Program-made: the position numbers and the translations under genes
The notes under the pieces: model-generated
What the model was told of the DNA's origin: nothing
What the model saw: only the letters and a program-made list of their open reading frames with translations
Database searches by the model: none
NCBI GenBank assembly: GCA_024653215.1
Contig: JANLFU010000003.1
Coordinates: 1-64,000 of the forward strand
Direction of reading: 5' to 3'
Origin: Candidatus Saccharicenans sp.
GTDB taxonomy: Bacteria > Acidobacteriota > Aminicenantia > Aminicenantales > Saccharicenantaceae
DNA: 64,000 nucleotides
Shown here: one piece after another, positions 9,008 to 18,753 of the stretch
Numbering within the stretch: the stretch's first letter is position 1
Layout of the letters: each line of letters starts with the position of its first letter

Positions 9008-10872
9008 GTCCAACAACTTTATTATGGCCAATCCTGTTCCCGGCGGTGGTGGCGGTGGTGCTGCTGCTAATCCCCTCCCGGGTTAAGTACCTGCGGGAAG
9101 TCCTGTCGGTCCTGAGCTCGGGCGCGCTGCTGTACCTCGGTTTTGCGCTCTTTTCACAGAGAAACCTGAGCCTGGTAGCCGACTGGCTCGGCCTGGGCAT
9201 AAATTTTGACCTCCGGCTCTACCATTTCTCGTCCTTCATCCTGCTGGCGCTAAGCGGCTTCCTTTTCCTGATCTGTCTCTACTCGGCGGTCAAGATGCAT
9301 AACCACCCGCGCGTCCGGGAATATTACGGTTATGTCTTCCTGGCGGCCGCCTTCTCCAACGGGGCGGTGCTGGCCAATAATTTCGTCCTGCTGGTCTTCT
9401 TCTGGGAAGCACTGCTGATAACCACCTACGCCCTGGTCACCCTGGGGCTGAAACCGACCTCGCACCGGACGGCGGTCAAGTCGCTGATCATCGGCGGCTT
9501 CTGTGATTTTGCCATGATACTGGGAATTGGCCTGCTCTGGGCTTCCACCGGCACCCTGACCATGGACAAAATCCAGGTTGAGCCGCACGGCCTGACCGTG
9601 GCCGCCTTTGTATTGATGATGATCGGGGCCATCGGCAAGGCCGGGGCCATGCCCTTTCACACCTGGATTCCCGACGCCGCCCTGGATGCCCCGGTGAGCT
9701 TCATGGCCTTCATGCCGGCTTCCTTCGAGAAACTCCTGGGCATTTACCTCCTGGCCCGCATCACCCTTGATTTCTTCGAACTCAAGGTGGGCAGCGGGCT
9801 GTCCATACTGCTGATGATTATCGGCGCGGCCACCATCGTCTTCGCCGTCTTCATGGCCCTGATTCAGAAAGATTTCAAGAAGTTGCTGTCCTTCCACGCC
9901 GTGAGCCAGGTGGGCTACATGGTGCTGGGCGTGGGCACGGCCATTCCCATCGGCATTGCCGGCGGTATCTTTCACATGATCAACCACGCCATGTACAAGT
10001 GCGGGTTGTTCCTCAGCTCGGGCTCGGTGGAACACCGGACCGGCACCACCGAACTCAAGAAACTCGGTGGTCTGGCCCGGGAGATGCCCTGGACGGCGGC
10101 CGGTTTTGTGGTCTGCGCCCTGGCCATCTCGGGCGTCTGGCCACTGAACGGTTTTGTTTCCAAGGAAATGGTCTTCCACGGGGCGCTGGAAACCGGCTAC
10201 CCGATTTTCGCCATCGCTGCCTGGGTGGGAGCGATTTTCACCTTCGCTTCCTTCCTGAAGGCCGGGCACTCGGTCTTCTTCGGACCGCGTTCGACCGAGG
10301 TCCCCAAAACCAGGGAAAGCGAGGCCCCGATCGTCCTGCCGATTCTAATCCTGGCCGCCCTGTGTATTACCTTCGGTGTGTATAACAAGCTGCCCCTGCA
10401 GAATTTCATCCAGCCCATCCTCCACGGACACGTGGAAGCCGGGGAGCACCTGGACTTCACCTCCCATGCCCTGGACCTGTTCAACCCGGTGGCCGGAGTC
10501 TCCATCCTCTGTCTCATTATCGCCCTGGGCATTCATTTTTATGGCTGGAACCGCGGCGGCAAGAAGGCCTACCTGGCCTCCGAACCGATCCACAACCTGC
10601 CGGTGCTGCACAAGCTGTATGACCTGTCCGAGGCCCGGTTCTTTGACCTCTACGAGCAGGGCGTTAAATTCCTGCAGTGGCTGAGCCGGCTGCTGTTCCG
10701 GTTCATCGACCGGCCGATCGATTATCTCTACGAAAAAGTGGTCACGGCCACGGGCCGGACTTTTACCGGCCTGCTGCAGAAAGCCCATAACGGCCAGTAT
10801 GCCAATTACCTGGCCTGGACCGTCGGCGGCCTGGTGGTCGTCGTCTGGATAATACTTCAGTTATTAAAATAG
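9004..10872 (+). CDS. NuoL/HyfB-like antiporter subunit
   Basis: ~622 aa; VFFWEALL, GKAGAMPFHTWIPDA; ATGA overlap with previous gene (alternative GTG start at 8995). Confidence 0.88.
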   Translation: MSPTTLLWPILFPAVVAVVLLLIPSRVKYLREVLSVLSSGALLYLGFALFSQRNLSLVADWLGLGINFDLRLYHFSSFILLALSGFLFLICLYSAVKMHNHPRVREYYGYVFLAAAFSNGAVLANNFVLLVFFWEALLITTYALVTLGLKPTSHRTAVKSLIIGGFCDFAMILGIGLLWASTGTLTMDKIQVEPHGLTVAAFVLMMIGAIGKAGAMPFHTWIPDAALDAPVSFMAFMPASFEKLLGIYLLARITLDFFELKVGSGLSILLMIIGAATIVFAVFMALIQKDFKKLLSFHAVSQVGYMVLGVGTAIPIGIAGGIFHMINHAMYKCGLFLSSGSVEHRTGTTELKKLGGLAREMPWTAAGFVVCALAISGVWPLNGFVSKEMVFHGALETGYPIFAIAAWVGAIFTFASFLKAGHSVFFGPRSTEVPKTRESEAPIVLPILILAALCITFGVYNKLPLQNFIQPILHGHVEAGEHLDFTSHALDLFNPVAGVSILCLIIALGIHFYGWNRGGKKAYLASEPIHNLPVLHKLYDLSEARFFDLYEQGVKFLQWLSRLLFRFIDRPIDYLYEKVVTATGRTFTGLLQKAHNGQYANYLAWTVGGLVVVVWIILQLLK

Positions 10873-10882
10873 AGGAGGAGCG

Positions 10883-12361
10883 GTGGTTTTCTCATTCATT
10901 GTCATTCCGTTACTGGTAGCTGCCTTTCTGCCTCTGGTAGGAAAGTTTTCTAAGAAACTGCTGCCCGACGTGCTGACCAACGCCGCTCTGGCTTTCCTGG
11001 TGTTCAACTCCATCCTGCTGGTCAAGCCCATTTTCAACCAGGGTGTCATCGTCCAGAACCTGAACTGGCTGGGGGAACGGGTCAACCTGCAGGTAGCCCT
11101 GGACGGGTTCAACCTGTTCATGCTGTTCACCATCTCCCTGGTCAGCCTGTGCATCTCGCTCTTTTCCATCGACTACCTGGAGCATTACGGGCACAAGTCG
11201 ACCTTTTACGCCCTGTTCCTGGTGATGATCGCCGGAATGAACGGTCTGGTGCTGGTCCCGGACCTGTTCTCGGTTTACCTCTTCCTGGAAGTGGCCGCCG
11301 TGGCTTCCTATGCCCTGGTGGCCTTCGGCCTGGGCTACGACGAGCTGGAAGCCTCCTTCAAGTACCTGATGCTGTCGGTGGTGGCTTCGGCCTTCGCCCT
11401 GCTCAGCATCACCGTCATTTTCGGGATGACGGGCAGCCTCAACTTCCAGGCCGTGGCCCAGGGACTTCAGGACCTGCAGGCCAGGCTGGTGCTGGGGGTG
11501 TGCGTGGCCTTCTTCATCATGGGCTTCGGATTGAAGGCCGCCCTGGTGCCCTTCCACGCCTGGTTGCCCGATGCCCATCCTTCGGCCCCGGCTCCCATTT
11601 CGGCCATGCTGTCGGGCCTGTTGATCAAGGTTTCCGGTATCTATGCCCTGTTCAGAATTATCTACAGCGTTATCGGCCTGACCCCGGTTCTGTCGCAGCT
11701 GTTGATGGCCCTGGGCACCATCTCCATGGTGGTGGCCGCCCTGCTGGCCCTCGGCCAGAAGGACATCAAGAGAATGCTGGCCTACTCATCCATCAGCCAA
11801 GTCGGCTACATCGTGCTGGGCCTGGCCCTGGGCACTCCCCTGGGTATTGCCGGGGCGCTGTTCCACCTGTTCAACCACGCCGTGGCCAAGGGGCTGCTGT
11901 TCTTGAACTCGGGCTCCATCCAGCACATCACCGGCACCCGGAACCTGGAAGAGCTGGGTGGCCTTGGTAAGATGGTCCCGGTTACAGCCGGAACCAACCT
12001 GGTGGGCGCCCTGTCCATTGCCGGGGTTCCGCCCCTGGCCGGCTTCTGGAGCAAGCTGATCATCATCATGGCCCTCATCCAGGCCAGGGAATTCGGCTAC
12101 GCCCTGGTGGCCATCCTGGCCAGCATCCTGACCCTCTGGTATTACCTGCTCATCCAGAGAAAGGCCTTTTTCGGCCGGGTGGCTGAAAAGTGGTCGCAGG
12201 TCCGGGAGGCTCCGTTCTGGATGTCGGCGGCCAACGTGGTGTTGGCCCTGGTCTGCATCCTGGTGGGCATTTTCTTCACGCCAATTTTTAAGACCTGGAT
12301 TTCCCCGGCGGCCGAGGCCCTGGCCCGGGGAATCCAACAGGTTCTGATGTGGGGATTGTGA
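10883..12361 (+). CDS. NuoM/MrpD-like antiporter subunit
   Basis: 492 aa; VYLFLEVAAVASYALVAF, LKAALVPFHAWLPDAHPSAPAPISAMLSG; GTG start. Confidence 0.88.
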   Translation: MVFSFIVIPLLVAAFLPLVGKFSKKLLPDVLTNAALAFLVFNSILLVKPIFNQGVIVQNLNWLGERVNLQVALDGFNLFMLFTISLVSLCISLFSIDYLEHYGHKSTFYALFLVMIAGMNGLVLVPDLFSVYLFLEVAAVASYALVAFGLGYDELEASFKYLMLSVVASAFALLSITVIFGMTGSLNFQAVAQGLQDLQARLVLGVCVAFFIMGFGLKAALVPFHAWLPDAHPSAPAPISAMLSGLLIKVSGIYALFRIIYSVIGLTPVLSQLLMALGTISMVVAALLALGQKDIKRMLAYSSISQVGYIVLGLALGTPLGIAGALFHLFNHAVAKGLLFLNSGSIQHITGTRNLEELGGLGKMVPVTAGTNLVGALSIAGVPPLAGFWSKLIIIMALIQAREFGYALVAILASILTLWYYLLIQRKAFFGRVAEKWSQVREAPFWMSAANVVLALVCILVGIFFTPIFKTWISPAAEALARGIQQVLMWGL

Positions 12362-12362
12362 T

Positions 12363-12851
12363 ATGGCAATACAAATAATTCTGCTCTGCGGCCTGGTCAT
12401 CTTCTCGGCTCTGGCCATTCTGCTCAAGGACCTGATCAAAGCCGCCCTGTCGCTGGCCGTGGCCAGCCTGCTGCTGGGTATCATTTTCTTCCGGCTGGCC
12501 GCTCCCTATGCCGCCGTCTTCGAGATCTCGGTGGTGGCCGGGTTGATTACGGTCCTGTTCATCCTGACCATCGCCCTGACCAAGAAAGGAGACGAGGTAA
12601 CCGAGGCCCGGCTGGTCAAGCTGGCCTTCCCGGTCTTCCTGATCCTGTTCTTGGTCATCGATGGGCTGGTCATGAAGTCCCTGCTGCAGAAGATCCCGGC
12701 CCTGCCCTCGGGACCGGAAGCCGGCACCTTTGGCGAGGTCCTCTGGAAGCAGCGGACCTTTGACCTGGTGGCCCAGGTCGGCGTCATCCTGGCCGGGGTG
12801 CTGGCCGTGCTGGCCTTATTCCGGAAAAAGGAAGAAGACAAAGATGAGTAA
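12363..12851 (+). CDS. NuoJ-like membrane subunit
   Basis: 162 aa, KAALSLAVASLLLGIIFFRLAAPYAAVFEISVVAGLITVLFI as in NuoJ; position before NuoK-like gene. Confidence 0.75.
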   Translation: MAIQIILLCGLVIFSALAILLKDLIKAALSLAVASLLLGIIFFRLAAPYAAVFEISVVAGLITVLFILTIALTKKGDEVTEARLVKLAFPVFLILFLVIDGLVMKSLLQKIPALPSGPEAGTFGEVLWKQRTFDLVAQVGVILAGVLAVLALFRKKEEDKDE

Positions 12852-13152
12852 CCTGTGGTTTCTTTACCTTTTCTTTGCCGCCCTGCTGATCTTCATCGGC
12901 CTGTACTGCCTGCTCACCATGCGCAACCTGATCAAGCTGTTCATCGCGGTGGAAGTCATCAGCAAGGGAGTCAGCCTGGCCATCGTGGCTACGGGCGCCG
13001 TCAAGAATAACATCCTGCTGGCCCAGAGCCTGGCCATAACCTACATCGTGGTCGAGGTGGCCCTGGTGGCCACCGCCCTGGCCCTGATCATCAACATCTA
13101 TAAGAAGAATAAGAGCCTGGATGTCCGCTTACTTTCAAAACTGAAGGGATAA
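12844..13152 (+). CDS. NuoK/MrpC/HyfE-like membrane subunit
   Basis: 102 aa; GLYCLLTMRNLIKLFIAVEVISKGVSLAIVATG; overlaps preceding gene. Confidence 0.82.
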   Translation: MSNLWFLYLFFAALLIFIGLYCLLTMRNLIKLFIAVEVISKGVSLAIVATGAVKNNILLAQSLAITYIVVEVALVATALALIINIYKKNKSLDVRLLSKLKG

Positions 13153-13155
13153 GCC

Positions 13156-13488
13156 ATGAATGGACTGCAATTCTTACTGTCTCCGCCGGTGGCCTTCTTT
13201 TTCTTCCTGGCCGTGGCCGGACTGCTCTATGCCCTGGGCCGGGCCATGGCCCCCGGCCTGAACCGCACCCCGGGCAAGCTCACCACCTATGCCTGCGGCG
13301 AGGATATCCCGGGCGTCAAGGTGCAGTTCGGGTACCGGCTGTTCTACGTCTTCGCCCTGTTCTTCACCATCATGCACGTGGCCGCCCTGGTAATGGCTAC
13401 TATTCCGATCGGAAAAATAGTATATTTGGGTATATTCTATCTGGCCCTGATCTTCCTGGCCATCCTGGCCCTGATTACGAGGGATTAA
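13156..13488 (+). CDS. NuoA-like membrane subunit
   Basis: 110 aa; TTYACGEDIPGVKVQFGYRLFYVFALFF resembles NuoA YECG...F.YYLFA. Confidence 0.75.
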   Translation: MNGLQFLLSPPVAFFFFLAVAGLLYALGRAMAPGLNRTPGKLTTYACGEDIPGVKVQFGYRLFYVFALFFTIMHVAALVMATIPIGKIVYLGIFYLALIFLAILALITRD

Positions 13489-13489
13489 C

Positions 13490-13915
13490 ATGCTGACCAA
13501 ACTGACTCACTGGTCCAGGTTGAAATCGCCCTGGATTCTGCACCTGAACACGGGTGCCTGCAACGCCTGCGACATCGAAGTGGTGGCCGCTCTGACCCCG
13601 CGCTTCGACGTGGAGCGGTTCGGCATCCTGCTCAAGGCCACGCCCCGGCATGCCGACGTCATCGTCTGCACCGGCCCGGCCACCAGGCAGATGAAGGACC
13701 GGCTGATCCGGATTTACGAGCAGACCCCGGACCCCAAGTTCGTCATCGCCGTCGGGGCCTGCGCCATGTCCGGCTGCGTCTACCGCGGCGCCTACAATGT
13801 CATTGGCGGGATTGACCAGGTCATCCCGGTGGACGTCTATGTCCCGGGCTGCCCGGTGCGCCCCGACGCGGTTATCGACGGGGTGGTCAAACTGCTTAAT
13901 AAACTGAAGGGATGA
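13490..13915 (+). CDS. group 4-type [NiFe] hydrogenase small subunit (NuoB/EchC/MbhJ-like)
   Basis: NTGACNACDIEVVA (CxxC), GACAMSGCVY, VPGCPVRPD cluster ligands. Confidence 0.9.
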   Translation: MLTKLTHWSRLKSPWILHLNTGACNACDIEVVAALTPRFDVERFGILLKATPRHADVIVCTGPATRQMKDRLIRIYEQTPDPKFVIAVGACAMSGCVYRGAYNVIGGIDQVIPVDVYVPGCPVRPDAVIDGVVKLLNKLKG

Positions 13916-13922
13916 GGTCAAA

Positions 13923-14396
13923 ATGAACGACCAGATAGTGATAGATAAAGCTAAAGCCAGCCTGGGGGATAAGGCGCTGGAGATCACCAACCCGGCTCCC
14001 CGCCGCATTTTTATCCGGGTGAAGGTGGACGACCTGCTGGCGGCCGTCGGCTGGCTCAGAAACGAGATGGGCTTTACCCACCTGGCCACCATCAGCGGGG
14101 TGGACCTGGGCCAGGCCTTCGAGCTCATTTACCACTTCGCCAACAACTTTACCTGCGTTAACCTGCGAACCGAGATACCGCGGGACAACCCTCTCCTGCC
14201 AAGTATCTGCGAGATAATTCCTGGAGCCATCCTCTACGAGCGGGAACTCCAGGACATGTTCGGGATTGTCGTCCAGAATATTCCTGACGGCCGCCCCCTG
14301 GTGCTGCCCGACGACTGGCCGGCCGGCAACTACCCCCTGCGCAAGGACTGGAAGTACGAGAGGCCGCCGGAAGTCATTCCTGGAGGTAAGAAATGA
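13923..14396 (+). CDS. NuoC/EchD-like subunit (hydrogenase/complex I 30 kDa family)
   Basis: 157 aa; ERELQDMFGIVVQNIPDGRPLVLPDDWPAGNYPLRKDW. Confidence 0.88.
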   Translation: MNDQIVIDKAKASLGDKALEITNPAPRRIFIRVKVDDLLAAVGWLRNEMGFTHLATISGVDLGQAFELIYHFANNFTCVNLRTEIPRDNPLLPSICEIIPGAILYERELQDMFGIVVQNIPDGRPLVLPDDWPAGNYPLRKDWKYERPPEVIPGGKK

Positions 14397-15595
14397 AGTT
14401 TCAGATACCCATCGGACCACAGCATCCGGCTCTGAAGGAGCCCATCAGCCTGCGGATGACCGTGGAGGGAGAAATTATCCGCGATGCCGACCTCCGTCTC
14501 GGCTACAATCACCGCGGGCTGGAAAAGCTGGCCGAGCAGAAAACCTGGATTCAGAATATCTACCTGACCGAGCGCATCTGCGGCATCTGCTCGCACTCTC
14601 ACACCACCTGTTATGTTCAGGGCGTGGAGAAGCTGATGGAGATTGAACCCCCCAAGCGCGGCCAGTACATACGTTACCTGGTCTCGGAGCTGGAAAGGAT
14701 CCACAGCCACCTGCTCTGGCTGGGCGTGGCCGGTCACGAGGCCGGGTTTGACAGCTTTTTCATGTACACCTGGCGCGACCGGGAAATCGTCATGGACATC
14801 CTGGAGATAATCAGCGGCAACCGGGTGCACTACGGGATCAATACCATCGGCGGGGTCCGCCGCGACCTGGACGAACAGCAGGTCAAGCACATTCTCGACT
14901 CCCTGGCCATACTCCGCCAGCGCAGCGAATATTACCAGCATCTCGGGACCAACGAGCCGAGCTTCGTGGCCAGGCTGGCCGGGGTCGGCTACCTGTCCAG
15001 GGAAGACGCCATCGCCCTGTGCGCCGTTGGCCCCACAGTCCGGGCCTCCGGGGTGCCGATGGACGTCCGCAAGGACGACCCCTACGGCATCTACGACGAG
15101 GTGCCCTTTGAGGTCTGCACGGCCGAAACCTGCGATGTCCTGGGGCGGACCGTGGTCAGGATCAAAGAATTATTCCAGTGCTACAACATTATTGAATACC
15201 TCCTGAAGAACCTGCCCACCGGGCCGGTGGCCGTCCGGGCCCCGCGCCGGGCCAAGCCCAACGAGGTGGTCAGCCGCTACGAGGCCCCGCGCGGCGAGAA
15301 CATACACTACATCAAGAGCAACGGTACCGATAAACCGGAGCGGCTTAAGGTCCGGGCCCCCACCCTGGGCAACTACGCCGCCACCATCAAGATGCTCAAG
15401 AACGGCTTCATCGCCGATGTCCCGCTGATTTTCGCGGCCATCGACCCCTGCATCTGCTGCGCCGAGCGGGCGGTGGCGCTGGTCGATGCCCGGAGCGGTC
15501 AGGAAAAAATTATTTCCATGAACGCCTTAAAACAACTCAGCCGCCAGGTTGCGGCTGGGAACGCCAGAAAGAGGGAAGCAGAATGGCCACTGTGA
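14393..15595 (+). CDS. group 4-type [NiFe] hydrogenase large (catalytic) subunit
   Basis: 400 aa; N-terminal RICGICSHSH and C-terminal DPCICCAER, i.e. all four NiFe-ligating Cys, plus C-terminal tail. Confidence 0.93.
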   Translation: MKFQIPIGPQHPALKEPISLRMTVEGEIIRDADLRLGYNHRGLEKLAEQKTWIQNIYLTERICGICSHSHTTCYVQGVEKLMEIEPPKRGQYIRYLVSELERIHSHLLWLGVAGHEAGFDSFFMYTWRDREIVMDILEIISGNRVHYGINTIGGVRRDLDEQQVKHILDSLAILRQRSEYYQHLGTNEPSFVARLAGVGYLSREDAIALCAVGPTVRASGVPMDVRKDDPYGIYDEVPFEVCTAETCDVLGRTVVRIKELFQCYNIIEYLLKNLPTGPVAVRAPRRAKPNEVVSRYEAPRGENIHYIKSNGTDKPERLKVRAPTLGNYAATIKMLKNGFIADVPLIFAAIDPCICCAERAVALVDARSGQEKIISMNALKQLSRQVAAGNARKREAEWPL

Positions 15596-16554
15596 AGACT
15601 CTGATCTATCTCATCGTCTATCCCGGTCTTCTCTTCTTGTTCCTGTATTCCACCTTCGTTGAGTGGTACGACCGCAAACTCTACGCCCGGCTTCAGAACC
15701 GCATGGGCCCGACCCATACCGGTCGCTTTGGGCTGCTGCAGCCCATCGCCGATTTCTTCAAGCTGATGGCCAAAGAGGACATCGTGCCGGACCGGGCTGA
15801 CCGGAAAATGTTCTCGGCCCTGCCGGCGGTGGGGCTGGCCATAGTCTTCACGGCCATGCTGCTGCTTCCGGTCTGGAATTACAGCCTGGACCGGCCCTCG
15901 GTCACTTCCTTTAACGGCGACCTCATCGTCCTGCTCTACCTCCTGAGCCTGCCGACCTTCATCTTCTTCCTGGCCGGCTGGTCGTCGACCAACCTTTTCT
16001 CCACCATCGGCGGAGCCCGGGTCCTGACCATGCTCTTCGGCTATGAAGTCCCGCTGTTCCTGGCCGTCCTGAGCCCGGCCGTCCTGGCCAACTCCTGGCG
16101 CCTGGCTGAAATTGCCGCCTTCTACCGGCAGCGGCCGGCCCTGGCCCTGGTCAACCTGCTGGGCTTTGTCATCGCCCTGATCTGCGTCCAGGCCAAGCTG
16201 GAACGCACTCCCTTTGACATTCCCCATGCCGAAACCGAAATAGTCGGCGGCACCTTTACCGAATATTCAGGTAAGAAACTGGCTATCTTCCGCCTGATGA
16301 TGGACGCCGAGATGGTGGTGGCCGCCGGCCTGCTGGCCACCGTTTTTCTGGGCGGCTTCCCCGGCGGAGCGCTGCTGGGACTGGTCAACTTTATCGTCAA
16401 GACGCTGGTGGTAATTTTCTTCCTGTCTTTAATCCGGGCCACCACTTCCAGGATCAGGGTGGACCAGGTGGTCAGTTTCGCCTGGAAATACCTGGCCCCG
16501 CTGGCCATACTGCAGCTTTTAATCGTCATCCTGGTAAAGGGGTTACTTTCATGA
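15583..16554 (+). CDS. NuoH/EchB-like membrane subunit
   Basis: 323 aa; YARLQNRMGPTHTGRFGLLQPIADFFKLMAKED, ERTPFDIPHAETEIVGG.EYSG. Confidence 0.92.
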   Translation: MATVKTLIYLIVYPGLLFLFLYSTFVEWYDRKLYARLQNRMGPTHTGRFGLLQPIADFFKLMAKEDIVPDRADRKMFSALPAVGLAIVFTAMLLLPVWNYSLDRPSVTSFNGDLIVLLYLLSLPTFIFFLAGWSSTNLFSTIGGARVLTMLFGYEVPLFLAVLSPAVLANSWRLAEIAAFYRQRPALALVNLLGFVIALICVQAKLERTPFDIPHAETEIVGGTFTEYSGKKLAIFRLMMDAEMVVAAGLLATVFLGGFPGGALLGLVNFIVKTLVVIFFLSLIRATTSRIRVDQVVSFAWKYLAPLAILQLLIVILVKGLLS

Positions 16555-16949
16555 AGATAGGCGTGTTTATCCCTGAACTTCTCCGCCACCTGTTTAAGAA
16601 ACCGGCCACGGTTGATTACCCGTTCCAGAAACTGGAGGTGCCCAGGGATTTCCGGGGTTCGCCCTACCTCCGCCCCGAGCTGTGCATAGTCTGCCGGGCC
16701 TGCGAGCGCGACTGCCCGGCCGAAGCCATCGAAATTACGGCCACCAACGAGGCCGAGAAGAGATTCAGGATGGTCATCCACAACGACCGCTGCATCCACT
16801 GCGCCCAGTGCGTGGACTCCTGTCCGACCGACGCCATGCAGATGGACACCAAGTTTGAAATCTCCGACTACGACCGCCACAACCTGAAGATGGAATGGGA
16901 ATACGTCCGGGCGGTGGTCAAGCCCAAATCCGAGCCCAAGACTTCATAG
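16551..16949 (+). CDS. NuoI/HycF-like 2x[4Fe-4S] ferredoxin subunit
   Basis: CIVCRACERDCPAEAIEI and CIHCAQCVDSCPTDAM. Confidence 0.92.
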   Translation: MKIGVFIPELLRHLFKKPATVDYPFQKLEVPRDFRGSPYLRPELCIVCRACERDCPAEAIEITATNEAEKRFRMVIHNDRCIHCAQCVDSCPTDAMQMDTKFEISDYDRHNLKMEWEYVRAVVKPKSEPKTS

Positions 16950-17030
16950 GAACCTGAGGCCGCCGGGGTTGATTTGCCCGGCACCCGGGATTAAATTAAG
17001 AGCGGACCGAGACCTGGAGGGGAGGGGCGG

Positions 17031-17534
17031 ATGCCTGACCGCTGGGTTGAATTTCTTAAGAAAGAACTGAAGGGTATAGACCGGTTGCTGGTCCTGGGCA
17101 CGGGCAACGCCCTTAAGGCCGACGATGCGGCCGGGTTGCTGGTGGCCAGCCTGCTCGACCGGCGCCTCAGCCGCCGCCAGAAGGCCAGAATCAAAGTCCT
17201 CCGGGTTTACGAGCTAATCGATTCTTACAACCGCAGGATAAAGCGCCTGAAGCCCTCTCACCTGATAATAGTCGACGCCCTGGACACCGGGCACCAGCCG
17301 GGATACATCATGGCCACCAGGCTGGAGCCCGGCCGGAGAAAAAAGAAGAAGATAAGTAGCGAATTCTACCAGTTACTGGAAAAGCTGACCGCCGATTCAG
17401 CCTGTCGAATTTACTTTATCGGAATTCAACCGGCTTTGCTCGACTTCGGGCACCCAATTTCCCCGCCGGTTAAAGAAGCCTCTCGCCGGGTGGCCGAATT
17501 CATATCGACCCTGGCCACCGGCTCCATTCGCTGA
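17031..17534 (+). CDS. hydrogenase maturation endopeptidase (HycI-like)
   Basis: LLVLGTGNALKADDAAGLLVASLL, LIIVDALDTG, FIGIQP; directly downstream of hydrogenase genes. Confidence 0.85.
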   Translation: MPDRWVEFLKKELKGIDRLLVLGTGNALKADDAAGLLVASLLDRRLSRRQKARIKVLRVYELIDSYNRRIKRLKPSHLIIVDALDTGHQPGYIMATRLEPGRRKKKKISSEFYQLLEKLTADSACRIYFIGIQPALLDFGHPISPPVKEASRRVAEFISTLATGSIR

Positions 17535-17537
17535 GGC

Positions 17538-18644
17538 CTAAATTTTCATCGGCATCAGCACGTACAGATAGACCCCTTTGCTTTCAGCTTCCGGTTTTAT
17601 CAGCACGGCGCTGTTCTCGTCTTTTATCTCAAAAATCACCCGGTCCGAGGTAACCGTTCCCAGGAAATCGAGCAGATACTGAGAGTTGAAGCCTATCTCC
17701 AGGTCCTTGCCCTGGTAATCCACGGCCAGCTTGTCCCTGGCTTCACCGAATTCCGGGTTGGAGGAGAAGAGCTTCAGCTCTCCGGCCTTCAGGTCGAACT
17801 TTATGCCTCGAGACTTTTCAGAGGACAGGATGGAGACCCGTTTTATGGCATTGACCAGGGCCTCTCTTTCTATGTTAAGAATGTTGGGGTTATCCCTGGG
17901 CATGACCGCCTGGTAGTTGGGGAACTTACTCTCAATTATCCGGCTGATCAGCATCCTGTTCTTTACCCGGAAAAACAGGCTGTTGTCGTCAAAGTCAAAC
18001 TCCACCCGCTCGTCGTCGAACTTTTTAAGCTCATTCAGGGTCTTTTTGGAGATAATCTGATTAATCTCTTTTTCAACCCTTAAATCTTCAAACTCTCTCT
18101 TGGTGTAGGACAGTCGGTGGCCGTCGGTGCTGACCAGTTCCAGCTGGTTGTTCTTAATCGACAGAAGGGCACCATTAAGGTAATAGCGTTGTTCCTGGGT
18201 AATAGCATAAAGGACACAATCAATCATCTCCTTGAAATCGGATACGTTCCAGGAAATGGCCCTTTCAAAACCGGAATCCTGGATGGCCGGAAAATCCTCC
18301 TCCGGCGCGGTCAGGACCTTGATCTCACTCTCTCCCGACCTGACCACCAGGTGCTCTTCCTTTTTTATGAACTCAATGGTTTGGTCCTCAGGTAATAACT
18401 TTATAAAATCAAACAACTTTCTTCCGTTGACGGCCACTTTCCCTTCCTGCCTGACCTCGGCCTCAAAGCTGGTCTTAAGGCCCACTTCCAGGTCAGTTCC
18501 CATCAACTCGACGCTGCCCCGGCCCGCCTTAACCAGAACGTTGGACAGGATGGGCATGGTCGTTCTTTTTTCCACAATACCCTGCAATAAACCTAATTCG
18601 TTAATAATATTGTTTTTAGTGGCTGAGAACTTCATTTTTTCCAC
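17538..18644 (-). CDS. dnaN: DNA polymerase III beta clamp
   Basis: 368 aa; MKFSATKNNIINELGLLQGIVEKRTTMPILSNVLV, C-term YVLMPMKI; adjacent to dnaA. Confidence 0.96.
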   Translation of the reverse strand: MEKMKFSATKNNIINELGLLQGIVEKRTTMPILSNVLVKAGRGSVELMGTDLEVGLKTSFEAEVRQEGKVAVNGRKLFDFIKLLPEDQTIEFIKKEEHLVVRSGESEIKVLTAPEEDFPAIQDSGFERAISWNVSDFKEMIDCVLYAITQEQRYYLNGALLSIKNNQLELVSTDGHRLSYTKREFEDLRVEKEINQIISKKTLNELKKFDDERVEFDFDDNSLFFRVKNRMLISRIIESKFPNYQAVMPRDNPNILNIEREALVNAIKRVSILSSEKSRGIKFDLKAGELKLFSSNPEFGEARDKLAVDYQGKDLEIGFNSQYLLDFLGTVTSDRVIFEIKDENSAVLIKPEAESKGVYLYVLMPMKI

Positions 18645-18753
18645 CTTTCTTCATGGTCAATAATATAATTAATAATCATAAAAAGGCAATAAAAAAAAAT
18701 ACAAGAAGGACGAGTGAATATGTGAAAAGCTTTATGCTTCTTTATTGATTTCA

